Shown one piece after another: positions 18,909-29,643 of a stretch of 64,000 nucleotides of DNA. The notes beneath the pieces were generated by a model, which was not told where the DNA came from, made no database searches, and worked only from the letters and a program-made list of their open reading frames with translations. The DNA comes from an uncultured Bacteroidales bacterium (lineage in GTDB: Bacteria > Bacteroidota > Bacteroidia > Bacteroidales > Muribaculaceae). Each line of letters starts with the position of its first letter. Position 1 is the first letter of the stretch. The stretch is taken from the NCBI GenBank assembly GCA_947573135.1, contig CANPDU010000004.1, positions 57,661 to 121,660 of the forward strand. Reading direction: 5' to 3'. A program made the translations under genes and the position numbers.

Positions 18909-19970
18909 ATGCATCTGCTGCCTCTCTTTGTTTCGCTTGTAAATCTTCTGTTTGGTGTTGATCAGGCCGAACTCGTTTTTGCTGGCGACGCGATGCAGCA
19001 TCTGGCTCAGATTGAAGCGGCCCGCCAGCCTGACGGAACTTACGATTACACCGATTGTTTTTCTGAAATCGCTCCGATGATTCAGAGCGCCGATTATGCT
19101 GTGGTCAATCTTGAGACCCCGATCGGGGCCGGCAATTATACAGGTTATCCGTGTTTCAACGCACCCATGGCATTTGCCAAAGCTCTCCGCGAAACCGGTT
19201 TTAACCTTATGCTGACGGCCAACAACCACACCCTCGACCGCCGAGACCGCGGACTGCATATGACTATCGACAGTCTCGATGCAGCCGGCATAGACCATAT
19301 CGGTACATATCATCATTCTGATCACCGCAACGCAGCGTTGCCATTTATTAGAACGGTTTCTGGTATACGTATCGGCTTTCTAAATTATACCTATGGCACC
19401 AACGGTATCAGTGTCAGCGGTGAGGCTGTCGTTGATTATATCGACCGTGATAAAATGGCTGCTGATATTGCAGCTGTGCGCGAAGCCGGCGCCGAGATTG
19501 TCACAGTCGCAGTGCATTGGGGCGACGAATATCATCTGCTTGAAAACCGCGCGCAACGTTCATTAGCCGATTTCCTTGTGGCTCAGGGCGTGGATCTTGT
19601 GATCGGCGGTCATCCTCATGTCATTCAGCCGATGGAAGTGCGCCATAACGACGAGCTTGACAAAGATGTGCTTGTGGTCTATTCTCTCGGAAATTTCATC
19701 TCTAACATGAAGACGCGCGATACCCGCGGCGGAGCTATCGTGAGAGTAAGTCTCGTAAAAGGCCGCGACGGCGTGGCGCGTTTCGACAAAGCGACCTATG
19801 AGCTTGTGTTCACTGTGCCTCCGTCATCCAAAAACGAAAATTTTCGTCTTGTCCCCGCAGCTGATTACGACGGGGAGAGATGGGGAGCGGCCTGTCGGTC
19901 ATTTGTGAAAGCCGCCGAAGATATTTTCTCCCGACATAATATCAATGTCGGTCCGACGACAGATCGTTGA
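18909..19970 (+). CDS. CapA-family protein (metallophosphatase-like)
   Basis: VFAGDAMQH, VNLETPI, TANNHTLDR, VHWGDEY, GGHPHVIQP. Confidence 0.9.
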   Translation: MHLLPLFVSLVNLLFGVDQAELVFAGDAMQHLAQIEAARQPDGTYDYTDCFSEIAPMIQSADYAVVNLETPIGAGNYTGYPCFNAPMAFAKALRETGFNLMLTANNHTLDRRDRGLHMTIDSLDAAGIDHIGTYHHSDHRNAALPFIRTVSGIRIGFLNYTYGTNGISVSGEAVVDYIDRDKMAADIAAVREAGAEIVTVAVHWGDEYHLLENRAQRSLADFLVAQGVDLVIGGHPHVIQPMEVRHNDELDKDVLVVYSLGNFISNMKTRDTRGGAIVRVSLVKGRDGVARFDKATYELVFTVPPSSKNENFRLVPAADYDGERWGAACRSFVKAAEDIFSRHNINVGPTTDR

Positions 19971-20814
19971 TTTTTCGGCTGCGACGCACGATCATGACGA
20001 TTATTGCCGCAGTCACTGCGACGCTCACTGCAACCGCACCCCAGTCTCCGTCGGTTCCGATTGTGTCGACCGGCGTCTGACCTTCATTTGCAGGTCCGTA
20101 GATCCATTGCCATACGACATAGATTATATTGTTGGCCGCGTGGATAATGACAGGAATCCATAGACTGCGGCCCCAGTACAGCAAATAGCCGAACAGAGCT
20201 CCTAACAACATTCTTGGAACAAAACCGTAGAACTGCAGATGCATGGCGCTGAATATTATTGCTGCCGTCCATATTGAGACATGGATGTTTACACGACCGG
20301 TCGTCAGCAGACGCATCAGCGTGCCGCGGAAAAAAAGCTCTTCGCCCAGCCCGGCCAAAATGCCTATTATCAGAATATTCATGATGAGATCGCCGACGGT
20401 TTCTCCGCCCTGAAGCAAAGAAATCGACCGGGCGGCATTGTCTTCCATCTGTCTGATGGTTTCTTCAAGCCACGAAAGTGATTCCGGCAGTGTGAGCGAA
20501 GAATTTAGGCTGATCACCATGTTCATTGTCGGAATCGATGCTATTAGCGCTGCAAAAGACAGCAAAAGTATGACCGGATCTATACGGCGGTCTATCATCA
20601 GGAACGATGCCGGACGCCGAGTTACTATTATCGCAGTCACAATGGCCGGGATGATGAGCTGAAACAGGCTTTGGATGACAGCTGCAATGCGCATGGCAGC
20701 GGTTGAAGTCGGAAATTTTGAGATTAACAATCCGCCGCATACACCGGAAATAAGAAAGCCGATGATGGCAATACATATAAAGAAGACGAAGCGTTGTCTG
20801 AGTGATAGAAGCAT
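19942..20814 (-). CDS. CPBP-family intramembrane metalloprotease
   Basis: GLGEELFFRGTL motif in multi-TM protein. Confidence 0.88.
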   Translation of the reverse strand: MLLSLRQRFVFFICIAIIGFLISGVCGGLLISKFPTSTAAMRIAAVIQSLFQLIIPAIVTAIIVTRRPASFLMIDRRIDPVILLLSFAALIASIPTMNMVISLNSSLTLPESLSWLEETIRQMEDNAARSISLLQGGETVGDLIMNILIIGILAGLGEELFFRGTLMRLLTTGRVNIHVSIWTAAIIFSAMHLQFYGFVPRMLLGALFGYLLYWGRSLWIPVIIHAANNIIYVVWQWIYGPANEGQTPVDTIGTDGDWGAVAVSVAVTAAIIVMIVRRSRKINDLSSDRH

Positions 20815-20832
20815 ATATGATTTTTTTAATGT

Positions 20833-21549
20833 TTACAGTTCCAGATAAAAGTCTCGGCATAGTCCGGCGAAAGTGTCGGTGTATTTTTGGTTGTCGGCAT
20901 TTCTGATAGTGAGTTCCGACTTTTCAATGGACCCGTCAATGCGTGAGAATTCGTATAGATCTCTGATATACGGGCGATCATGACGTTGCCTCAAATGACA
21001 TATACGCCGAAGTTTGAGATGCGACATTTCAGCCTTGTAAATGATCTCATCGTCGTGTCCCGAAGGAAATATAAACGCGAGACGTCCGTCCGCGGCGAGC
21101 ACCCGGCTTGCGAAATCGATCAGTGACGCATAGCCGAGAGTCGCCTGATGACGTGCGAGCGCCCGGTTTGCCTGTGGAGCTTCGTCCCCGTCAGTGAAAA
21201 ATGGAGGATTGCTTACAATAAGATCGATCGGAGTTTCAGGCCGATAATTTGTAAAACAGCCTTCAAACAGACGGATCCGGTCGTGCCAGGGCGATGCGGC
21301 TATGTTGGCACGGGCGTCGGCGCAGGCTCCGGTGTCGGTTTCGATTGCATCAATGATGGCATTGCATCTTTGGGCGATCATCAGGGCGATAAGGCCTGAT
21401 CCGCTTCCGACGTCAACAACTCTTACGGCATCCTCGCAGCGCACCCATGCACCAGTGACAACACCGTCGGTGCCGACCTTCATGCCGCAATGGCTGTCAT
21501 CGATCCCGAAGCGTTTGAAACTGAATGTCACTTTACGTCTGTTATCCAT
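20833..21549 (-). CDS. tRNA1(Val) (adenine(37)-N6)-methyltransferase-like (TrmN6/YfiC)
   Basis: VDVGSGSGLIALMIAQR, SNPPFF; start MDNRRKVTF. Confidence 0.85.
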   Translation of the reverse strand: MDNRRKVTFSFKRFGIDDSHCGMKVGTDGVVTGAWVRCEDAVRVVDVGSGSGLIALMIAQRCNAIIDAIETDTGACADARANIAASPWHDRIRLFEGCFTNYRPETPIDLIVSNPPFFTDGDEAPQANRALARHQATLGYASLIDFASRVLAADGRLAFIFPSGHDDEIIYKAEMSHLKLRRICHLRQRHDRPYIRDLYEFSRIDGSIEKSELTIRNADNQKYTDTFAGLCRDFYLEL

Positions 21550-21650
21550 GACCGCAAAGTTACTAATAATAGACAGAATTGCCAACCGTATGTCGTCGGA
21601 GCTTGTTTTAAGAAAAAATGATTAACTTTACAAAAAAATACGTTTATTAT

Positions 21651-22250
21651 ATGATAGTCAATACAGCCCGTTTTGTAGTAAGCAACAGTGATCCGTCCAA
21701 ATGTCCGGATGACAGCAAGCATGAATATGCGTTTATCGGCCGGTCGAATGTCGGGAAATCATCTCTTATAAATATGCTCCTCGCCCGTAAAGATCTGGCC
21801 AAAACATCTTCCACTCCCGGAAAGACTATGCTGATCAACCATTTTATGATCAACGACAGCTGGTATATAGTCGATCTTCCGGGTTACGGTTACGCTCAGC
21901 GTAGTCGCGCTGACCGTGTTCGTCTCGAACAGATGATCAAAAGCTATATTGCCGGCAGGGCTCAGATGACCAATCTTTTTTTACTTGTCGATTCCCGTCA
22001 TGCGCCGCAGAAGATCGACCTTGAGTTCATGGCTTGGCTCGGAGAAAATGGCATACCTTTCAGCATAGTTTTCACCAAACTTGATAAACTGACTCCGACA
22101 GCGGCAAAGAAAAATGTGGCTTCTTATTGTGAAACTCTCCTTGAACAATGGGATGAGCTTCCGCCTGTATTCCGTACATCCAGCAAGGACAACCGCGGAC
22201 GCGATGCCATACTCGATTATATTGAAGAGATGAACAAGCTGCCGCTTTGA
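21651..22250 (+). CDS. engB: Ribosome biogenesis GTP-binding protein EngB/YsxC
   Basis: [30 protein letters not shown]. Confidence 0.95.
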   Translation: MIVNTARFVVSNSDPSKCPDDSKHEYAFIGRSNVGKSSLINMLLARKDLAKTSSTPGKTMLINHFMINDSWYIVDLPGYGYAQRSRADRVRLEQMIKSYIAGRAQMTNLFLLVDSRHAPQKIDLEFMAWLGENGIPFSIVFTKLDKLTPTAAKKNVASYCETLLEQWDELPPVFRTSSKDNRGRDAILDYIEEMNKLPL

Positions 22251-22314
22251 ATTGATGCAAACTCTTTTCCGATCGTGGTTGTTATATAAATAAATTCATC
22301 AAAACAGTCAGATT

Positions 22315-22479
22315 ATGGAAAAGAAAGATAAGCCTACAAAAAAGCAGCAGACCAAAGCCGAACAGCATTATCCCGGCGCTACCGAAGAATATGCCGGACC
22401 ATGCACAAAAAAGCAGCGTGTCAAACAAGATGTAAGAATGCTGAACAACAATCCGCGCAACAACGAACTTGACGAGTAA
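22315..22479 (+). CDS. 54-aa basic small protein (below the ORF-track cutoff)
   Basis: MEKKDKPTKKQQTKAEQHYPGATEEYAGPCTKKQRVKQDVRMLNNNPRNNELDE*, followed by strong terminator. Confidence 0.6.
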   Translation: MEKKDKPTKKQQTKAEQHYPGATEEYAGPCTKKQRVKQDVRMLNNNPRNNELDE

Positions 22480-22487
22480 CAGAATTA

Positions 22488-22539
22488 AACAACGGCCAAA
22501 CGACAATCTGAAAAGTGACGCTTGGCCGTTGTTTTTTAT
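22488..22539. terminator. Intrinsic terminator between convergent genes
   Basis: AACAACGGCCAA...TTGGCCGTTGTT (12 bp perfect) plus T-run. Confidence 0.85.
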
Positions 22540-24149
22540 ATCATTGGCACGTTTGCCTGTCCTTCCGATCTGACTACACGGCGTAAAGTGCGACGAATTG
22601 TTTTCCATTTAGGGAAAATTGCCCAGGGACGCATAGGTCCGTAGCTGACCGCGATTACCAGCAGTGAAGCCAAAGCGGCTATGAGTAGCCAGCCGTAGAT
22701 TTCTTTCATCGACACAACCAGAGCCTGAGTCTGAACCAGTCCGATGAGCGAGCCGACAGGGGTGTGAACTGTATCAGGATTGAAATCTGTAATCGCAGCC
22801 CCGAGAAGAGAAGCGTTTTTGGCCACGGTATGGCGCAATATTTCGCCAATTACGGCAGGACCGAAGGTCGCACTCATGACAGCACCCGTGAAACCGTTGA
22901 TCGTCAAAGCCTGAGGAAAAGTCTGAAAGGGCAGACCGCTCTGCACAATTGATGTAAGGAAAACAATGGAAATCACGACAGAGGCAGCTCCTCTGAAAAA
23001 CAGCGGAACGAACAGCATCTCTTTCTCTACGCCGTAATCAATCAGAAAATAGAAGTAAGCCAGATAGACAATCGCAAGAGAGAACGCGATTACCGTCATG
23101 GTTTTGTATCTCCATTTCCGGCGTGCGAATGTCAGATAAGTAAAGCCGCAGCCAACTCCAATCCCGACAAAAACATACCAGTTGAGATCAATCAGGTTTG
23201 TCTCGTCGAAGCCGAGTATATTGGCTGCATATGTGTGTTCGAAAACGTGTTCGGTGGCCATCAGGGTGAAAAATACCAGATATACGGCTGTAGCGCGTAT
23301 GACATTCCGGTTTTTCATTGCCCTGAAGGTAATGTAAGGGTGGTGCAGAAATAACGCTCTCCACAAGTTAATGCCAAGACAGAGCAGACCGGCCAACGCG
23401 GCAATCCGAATCTCCGTGGCATCCCACCAGTCGAAATAGTTGCCGTAGACACAGATAAAAGTAAAACACATCATGAACCCCGCCCAAAGTACGGCTCCAA
23501 TCCAGTCAATGCCGAGGAGAGGAATAAACAACGGAGCTCGCACAGGCTTTACAAGTAAGATCACCATCAGCATCATCAATGCCAGCAGACCGATCATCGT
23601 CCAGTGCATGTATTCCCACTGAGAGAAAAATGCCGTGTAGACGGTCGCGATGCCGCAGAGCTGAATGGCGCCGTCGACAAGAATATATACATAGCAGAAG
23701 AACACAGACATGTCGCGAACCGGAGTCAGCCACAGCTGTATTGTTGAATTACACGCAAAAGTAGCTTGCATTCTGAACCATCCGGCAATAAAACATGTAA
23801 TCACGAGTACAGGGACAGAGTCGGTGTGAGCGCATATCAGATTGGCGAGAATCAGAACAATGCCGGCGGTAAGCAACTGAGTGCGGTTGGAGAAACGGAA
23901 CTTGATGCGGAACATCACGGCAAAATTGACTGCAAGTCCGATCAACGACGCATATCCGGCCATCAGTATGTCCTCCTGCATCAACGCAGTTGTTCCGACC
24001 ATATCTGTTGCCGCAGCCAGATAGATTCCGCCTGAAAACTGAATTATTATGACAAAGAAAATGAAAAGCCAGGGTTTCAGTCTGCGCGGTATAAAATCCG
24101 GAACATCCGGAATGTCGAACAGACTTTGATTTGTATGCCGGTCAGCCAT
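22536..24149 (-). CDS. MFS transporter (EmrB/DHA2-like)
   Basis: ~14 TM segments; operon with HlyD and TolC genes. Confidence 0.85.
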   Translation of the reverse strand: MADRHTNQSLFDIPDVPDFIPRRLKPWLFIFFVIIIQFSGGIYLAAATDMVGTTALMQEDILMAGYASLIGLAVNFAVMFRIKFRFSNRTQLLTAGIVLILANLICAHTDSVPVLVITCFIAGWFRMQATFACNSTIQLWLTPVRDMSVFFCYVYILVDGAIQLCGIATVYTAFFSQWEYMHWTMIGLLALMMLMVILLVKPVRAPLFIPLLGIDWIGAVLWAGFMMCFTFICVYGNYFDWWDATEIRIAALAGLLCLGINLWRALFLHHPYITFRAMKNRNVIRATAVYLVFFTLMATEHVFEHTYAANILGFDETNLIDLNWYVFVGIGVGCGFTYLTFARRKWRYKTMTVIAFSLAIVYLAYFYFLIDYGVEKEMLFVPLFFRGAASVVISIVFLTSIVQSGLPFQTFPQALTINGFTGAVMSATFGPAVIGEILRHTVAKNASLLGAAITDFNPDTVHTPVGSLIGLVQTQALVVSMKEIYGWLLIAALASLLVIAVSYGPMRPWAIFPKWKTIRRTLRRVVRSEGQANVPMI

Positions 24150-24150
24150 A

Positions 24151-25185
24151 TCAATATTTTACTTCACATTCGACATTCATGCCGGCGCGGAGTTTCTGCA
24201 TTTCAGAAACGCTGTTGTTGTCGGAGAATTCGATTCTCACCGGTACACGCTGGCGGACTTTCACAAAGTTGCCGGCAGAATTGTCCTGCGGCAGGATTGA
24301 GAGTGACGCGCCGGTAGCTTTTGATACAGACCGAACCTTCCCGTTGAAAACCACGCCGGGAATTGCATCAACCTTTATTTCGACATCATTGCCCGGCGCG
24401 ATGTGTTTTAATTGGGTTTCCTTATAATTGGCCGTGACCCAGATATCGTCGGAGTCGATAACATCAAGCAATGTCTGGCCTGGCTGTACAAGCTGTCCGA
24501 CCTGAATCTCTTTTCTCGAAGTGTAACCATCACAAGGAGCAAGAATTACGCAATAAGACAGATTTAATTCGGCGGTTTCAAGTAATGCTTTGGCAAGTTC
24601 GATGCCGGCATCGTTCTGCGCGATGCGCTTGCGTGACTCCTCTACGACAGTCGATGTGGCCGAACGCTGTCTTGAGACCATTTCAAAACGGGCTTTCTTG
24701 GCCTCTAAATCGGTCTTTGCGACATCATACTGCTGACGGGTCACAGCATCCTGTTCGAGAAGTTTTTTATAACGTTCGAAATCTGTAGCTGCCAGATCCA
24801 TCAAAGCTTTTGCTTCGGCAATCGAAGATTCGGTGACGGCGACATTAGCCGAAGCTACTCCGACGGTGTGATCGGCGACATCGCGTCCGGCAAGAGCGTT
24901 CTGATAGTCAGCACGGGCCTGAGCCACGCGCAGCCTCATATCAGCGTCGTCGATGATTACGAGGGTGTCACCTTTTTTGACCTGTTCATATTCGTTGAAG
25001 CATATTCTTTTGATATATCCCTGCACGCGGCTATTGATTGGCACAATCTGCTGTCTGATCTGAGCGTTGTCGGTGAACTCGACGTTTCCGAAGTGTACAA
25101 ATTTGCTGCTGATCCAGACGGCGGCTGCAGTTATCACGACAATTGTGGCTATGTATGAGAGAATTTTTTTAGTGCGGTGGTTCAT
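24151..25185 (-). CDS. HlyD-family efflux adaptor (EmrA-like)
   Basis: N-terminal TM, VQGYIKRICFNEYEQVKKGDTLVIID biotinyl-lipoyl-like half motifs. Confidence 0.9.
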   Translation of the reverse strand: MNHRTKKILSYIATIVVITAAAVWISSKFVHFGNVEFTDNAQIRQQIVPINSRVQGYIKRICFNEYEQVKKGDTLVIIDDADMRLRVAQARADYQNALAGRDVADHTVGVASANVAVTESSIAEAKALMDLAATDFERYKKLLEQDAVTRQQYDVAKTDLEAKKARFEMVSRQRSATSTVVEESRKRIAQNDAGIELAKALLETAELNLSYCVILAPCDGYTSRKEIQVGQLVQPGQTLLDVIDSDDIWVTANYKETQLKHIAPGNDVEIKVDAIPGVVFNGKVRSVSKATGASLSILPQDNSAGNFVKVRQRVPVRIEFSDNNSVSEMQKLRAGMNVECEVKY

Positions 25186-26501
25186 ATTTTTCCGGAAGTG
25201 AATAAGAGTTTATAATAATTGTAAATAATATCGATGCGCGCGTTGACTAACTGCTGCTCGGCATCGAGCCTGGAATTAGCAGCATCGAGCATGTCGGTAA
25301 TCAAGGCAATGCCTTCCATATACCGGGTAGAAATAGTATTGTAGTTTTTTACGGCAAGCTCTACGCTCTTCTGCTGAGTCTTCAGTTCTTCATAAGCTTC
25401 GAGATATCTGATATAATCAGCACGGACTCCGAGTGTAATGTTTTCGCGTGTGGCATCGGCGCGGTCAATTGCAGCTCTGGTTGCGGCTCTGCTTTTCGAC
25501 AGTGATTTGTTTGTCTTAAAAACTGACGACAGATTGTAGCTGATACCTACGCCAACGTACCAATAGCTGAGATTACGGTTGATCGGGGGCACCTCGACGA
25601 GTATAGGACCATTGATGTTCCAACCGGCCTGCAGCCCTATTTTGGGCAAACGTTCACTCTTGGTGATCGCTTCAGTTCTCCGGCTGATTTCGACTCCGGA
25701 ACCGGCGAGCTTGAGGGCAGGGGCATTATTTTCGGCCTCCTGCTGCCACCAGCTTTCAGGTGAAAGGGGCAGGGAGCGGGCGAGCAGAGTCGTGTCGGGC
25801 ACGATTTCCGTATCGTCGGGCATTCCGGCAGTAGTCACGAGATTACGGTTCAATATATCTATCGTATTGTCAATCTTGATAAGTTGGAGTTTAAGATTTT
25901 CGACCAGCAATTCGTAGCGGATCACATCGTTCTGTAAAGCTACGCCCTGTTCGTGACGAGCCTTCATTTCTGCAACCACTTTTCGAGCCAGTTCTGTATT
26001 TTTCTCAACAACGGCTCTGAGATTGGCGAATTTGTAGATATCAAGATAAAAACCGGCAAGCTGAAATCGGATGTTATCGCGCTGCAGATCGGTAGAAAAG
26101 CGCACTGCCATAGATTTATATCGGGCGAGTTCGATGCCGTTTGTAATAGCTCCGCCTGCAAAAACGGGTTGTGTAACGGTAATAGAGAGACCGCTGCCCA
26201 AATGGGGAATTGGCGCACGCTGATAGTCGGAAAAATCACGCTTAGTCGTGAAGCCGTCGCCAATATAGCTTAACGACAGACTGGTGTTGATGTCGGGAAG
26301 GCGGTTGCTGCGAGCTACACTAATTTCGCGGCGAGCTTCTTCCTCTAATGTGAATGATGGACGAAGCTGGATGCTGTTTGTCTCGGCGATTTCAAACAGT
26401 TGGTCAATGGTGATGACGCGTCTGGTACGGCCGCAGACATCCGCTCCGCCACTCAGCATGGCTGCAGCAAGCAGCCATGTGAGCAATCGGTGATTGTTCA
26501 T
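25182..26501 (-). CDS. TolC-family outer-membrane efflux protein
   Basis: Signal peptide, TolC repeats; 4-bp overlap with adaptor gene. Confidence 0.9.
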   Translation of the reverse strand: MNNHRLLTWLLAAAMLSGGADVCGRTRRVITIDQLFEIAETNSIQLRPSFTLEEEARREISVARSNRLPDINTSLSLSYIGDGFTTKRDFSDYQRAPIPHLGSGLSITVTQPVFAGGAITNGIELARYKSMAVRFSTDLQRDNIRFQLAGFYLDIYKFANLRAVVEKNTELARKVVAEMKARHEQGVALQNDVIRYELLVENLKLQLIKIDNTIDILNRNLVTTAGMPDDTEIVPDTTLLARSLPLSPESWWQQEAENNAPALKLAGSGVEISRRTEAITKSERLPKIGLQAGWNINGPILVEVPPINRNLSYWYVGVGISYNLSSVFKTNKSLSKSRAATRAAIDRADATRENITLGVRADYIRYLEAYEELKTQQKSVELAVKNYNTISTRYMEGIALITDMLDAANSRLDAEQQLVNARIDIIYNYYKLLFTSGKI

Positions 26502-26764
26502 TTGGTAACTAAATTATATGTAAAGATGAATTAATATGTCAGGTTCAGATATCCAGTCCTGAAATTTTATTTCGGTCTGAAGTTGAACCCGAAGCTGTGC
26601 TCTTCCAGTTTTCAAGAAATCCCCAGTTTCTCACAAACGGAGATGAAAAAATGTATACTTCTGATTTACAAACCATAATTTATGCAACTCTTTATGAATT
26701 GCACTGCAAAGTTACGAAAAAAACGCCATTTTACTGCCGCAAACGACCAAAAAAGATCAAAACG

Positions 26765-29629
26765 CTACTCCATCCGGAGCTCGGCACGGAGGTAGGGAGC
26801 AGTGGGAGAATCGAGCTCAGCAAGTTGCTCCGGCGTGCCTGTCGCAATAATCATGCCTCCGTTTTCACCGCCGCCGGGTCCCATATCAATAATATGATCG
26901 GCGCATTTGAGCACATCGAGATTGTGCTCGATTACGAGCACAGTATTGCCTTTATCTACCAGACGGTTTAGAATAGCCAGAAGAGTGTTTACATCGTCGA
27001 AATGCAAACCAGTCGTCGGTTCGTCGAGGATAAAGAGTGTGCGTCCGGTATCTTTTTTTGCGAGTTCGGTCGCAAGTTTTACGCGCTGATTCTCACCTCC
27101 AGAAAGAGTAGATGATGGCTGGCCGAGTTTGATATAACCGAGGCCTATATCCTGAAGAACTTTTATTTTTTTCAGGATAGTCGGTATACCGGCAAAAAAG
27201 TCGACAGCCTGATTGATGGTCATATCAAGAACATTGGCGATAGACTTTCCTTTGTAGCGCACTTCGAGAGTCTCACGATTGTAACGTTTGCCTCCGCAGA
27301 CCTCGCAGGGAACAAGCACATCGGGAAGAAAATTCATCTCGATCGTCTTGTAGCCGTTGCCGCCGCATGCCTCGCAACGTCCGCCGGCAACATTAAAGGA
27401 AAATCTGCCGGGTTTATAACCTCGGATCTTTGCTTCGGGGAGCGACACGAAGAGTGAGCGAATATCGGAGAATACTCCGGTATATGTAGCCGGATTGGAG
27501 CGAGGTGAACGTCCGAGCGGCGACTGGTCTACTGTGACAACCTTGTCGATGTTTTCGATGCCGATTATTTTACCGAACGGAAGCGGTTGCTGAGTAGAGC
27601 GGTAGAAGTGGCTGCTGAGAATAGGCTGGAGTGTGCCGTTGACGAGTGACGATTTGCCGCTTCCCGAGACCCCGGCGACACAAGTCAGAGTCCCCAACGG
27701 CAATGTGAAGTCGACGTTACGCAAATTATGACCCGTGCAGCCCGTAAGGCGGATAGTCTTCCCTGAGCCTGTACGGCGCGGGATCGTGGGTGATATTGAT
27801 TTCCGTCCGTTGAGATACTGTGCGGTCAGGGTGTCGGAGCGGAGCATATCGGCCGGAGTACCCTGAAAGACAACCTCTCCGCCTTTGCGGCCGGCGGCCG
27901 GCCCGATATCAACGATGTAGTCGGATTCGAGCATGATGTCTTTGTCGTGTTCGACAACGATGATTGAATTAGACGCATCACGGAGACGCTTCAGCGAATC
28001 TATCAGGCGATGGTTGTCACGCTGATGAAGTCCGATACTTGGTTCGTCGAGTATATACAGCACGTTGACGAGTTCTGATCCTAATTGAGTTGCAAGCCGG
28101 ATGCGCTGGCTCTCACCTCCTGACAGGGTAGCCGAATTTCGGTTGAGCTGAAGGTAGTCGAGTCCTACATCGACAAGAAATCCGAGACGGCTGCCTATCT
28201 CTTTTATTATTTCGGAAGCAATCGCCCGATCTTTGGAGTCGAGGCGGTCAAGCACGGTTTGTGTCCATTGATGCAGTTTGCCTATGTCAAGGCGCGTAAG
28301 ATCGGCGATGTTTCTGCCATCAATAAAGAAATGGAGAGCCTCGCGGTTGAGACGGTCACCATTGCACTCGGGGCATACAATTCGCGAAAAGAATTGTCCG
28401 CTCCATTTCTGAGCGGCAGAGCCGGCATCGTCGGACTGCTGCATTTCAATGTACTTGACCAGACCTTCGTAAGCAGAGAAGTAGTTTGTGGTGCTCAGTG
28501 TATCGTTTTTCAGCACCAGACGTTCGTTGGTGCCGTTGAGTATATCATTGAGACACTCTTCGCTGAGCTCGCGCAACGGTGTCTTCAGGTCAAAGCCATA
28601 TTTTTCACAAATAGCAGCAATCTGCCAAAATATCATTGAATTTTTGTACTTACCTAAAGGCAGAATACCTCCGTCATGGATGGAGACAGAGTCATCAGGG
28701 ATGATTTTAGCTTTGTCGACAATGTTTACAAATCCAAGTCCTTTGCAGCATGGACATGCGCCCTGAGGAGAGTTGAATGAAAAATTATGGGGAGCCGGCT
28801 CGCTGTATGAAATGCCGGAAACCGGATCCATTAGTTTCTGGCTGTAGTGGGAGATTGTATCGGTCTCGACATCATAGATCATCAATTGTTTGTCGCCCTG
28901 GCGCAGAGCGTCGGCAACGGTATCATGAAGGCGTTTTATATCTTTGGCCGCAACTTTAAGACGGTCAACTACGAGCTCAATGCTGTGGTTTTTGTATCGA
29001 TCAAGTTTCATGCCTGCGGTTATCTCCATTAGTTCACCGTCGACTCTGACATTAAGAAAGCCTTTTTTCCTCAGATTGTCGAAGAGCTCTTTGTAGTGTC
29101 CTTTTCTATTGTTGACGAGTGGGGACAGAATATAAATCTTCCGGCCGTCGAATTTATCAAGAATCAGACTGACAATTTTTTCTTCTGTGTATTTGACCAT
29201 ATCTTCGCCGCTAATATAGCTTTTGGCGTGACCAATGCGGGCGAAAAGCAGACGCAAATAATCATAAATTTCGGTAGTCGTGCCTATGGTGCTTCGCGGA
29301 TTTTTATTGATGGTCTTCTGCTCAATGGCAATGACAGGACTCAAGCCACCGACGTGATCTACATCGGGGCGTTCGAGAGAGCCAAGCATGTTTCGCGCAT
29401 ATGATGAGAATGTCTCGATATATCGTCGCTGTCCCTCGGCATAAATAGTGTCAAAAGCCAGCGACGATTTGCCGCTGCCGCTTAAACCGGTTATGACGGT
29501 CAGAGAATTATGAGGAATTTCGACATCGATATTCTTAAGGTTGTTGACTCTTGCGCCAATAACACTAAGCGATGTCTGAGATGAATTATCTGCGGGCTGA
29601 AGCATGGCGCTATCTTGTGCTTTAGTCAT
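26765..29629 (-). CDS. uvrA: Excinuclease ABC subunit A
   Basis: GLSGSGKSSLAFDTIYAEGQRRY, two zinc-finger modules, LSGGESQRIRLATQ. Confidence 0.98.
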   Translation of the reverse strand: MTKAQDSAMLQPADNSSQTSLSVIGARVNNLKNIDVEIPHNSLTVITGLSGSGKSSLAFDTIYAEGQRRYIETFSSYARNMLGSLERPDVDHVGGLSPVIAIEQKTINKNPRSTIGTTTEIYDYLRLLFARIGHAKSYISGEDMVKYTEEKIVSLILDKFDGRKIYILSPLVNNRKGHYKELFDNLRKKGFLNVRVDGELMEITAGMKLDRYKNHSIELVVDRLKVAAKDIKRLHDTVADALRQGDKQLMIYDVETDTISHYSQKLMDPVSGISYSEPAPHNFSFNSPQGACPCCKGLGFVNIVDKAKIIPDDSVSIHDGGILPLGKYKNSMIFWQIAAICEKYGFDLKTPLRELSEECLNDILNGTNERLVLKNDTLSTTNYFSAYEGLVKYIEMQQSDDAGSAAQKWSGQFFSRIVCPECNGDRLNREALHFFIDGRNIADLTRLDIGKLHQWTQTVLDRLDSKDRAIASEIIKEIGSRLGFLVDVGLDYLQLNRNSATLSGGESQRIRLATQLGSELVNVLYILDEPSIGLHQRDNHRLIDSLKRLRDASNSIIVVEHDKDIMLESDYIVDIGPAAGRKGGEVVFQGTPADMLRSDTLTAQYLNGRKSISPTIPRRTGSGKTIRLTGCTGHNLRNVDFTLPLGTLTCVAGVSGSGKSSLVNGTLQPILSSHFYRSTQQPLPFGKIIGIENIDKVVTVDQSPLGRSPRSNPATYTGVFSDIRSLFVSLPEAKIRGYKPGRFSFNVAGGRCEACGGNGYKTIEMNFLPDVLVPCEVCGGKRYNRETLEVRYKGKSIANVLDMTINQAVDFFAGIPTILKKIKVLQDIGLGYIKLGQPSSTLSGGENQRVKLATELAKKDTGRTLFILDEPTTGLHFDDVNTLLAILNRLVDKGNTVLVIEHNLDVLKCADHIIDMGPGGGENGGMIIATGTPEQLAELDSPTAPYLRAELRME

Positions 29630-29643
29630 GAAATAGGAGAAAA

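Noticed and set aside
26560-26660. Possible remnant of an outer-membrane protein tail (minus strand ...KLEEHSFGFNFRPK*)
   Set aside because: Only 14 residues and preceded by a stop; too short to support a pseudogene
26597-26971. 124-aa plus-strand ORF at uvrA 3' end
   Set aside because: Over half is antisense to uvrA C-terminus; remainder is intergenic with no motif
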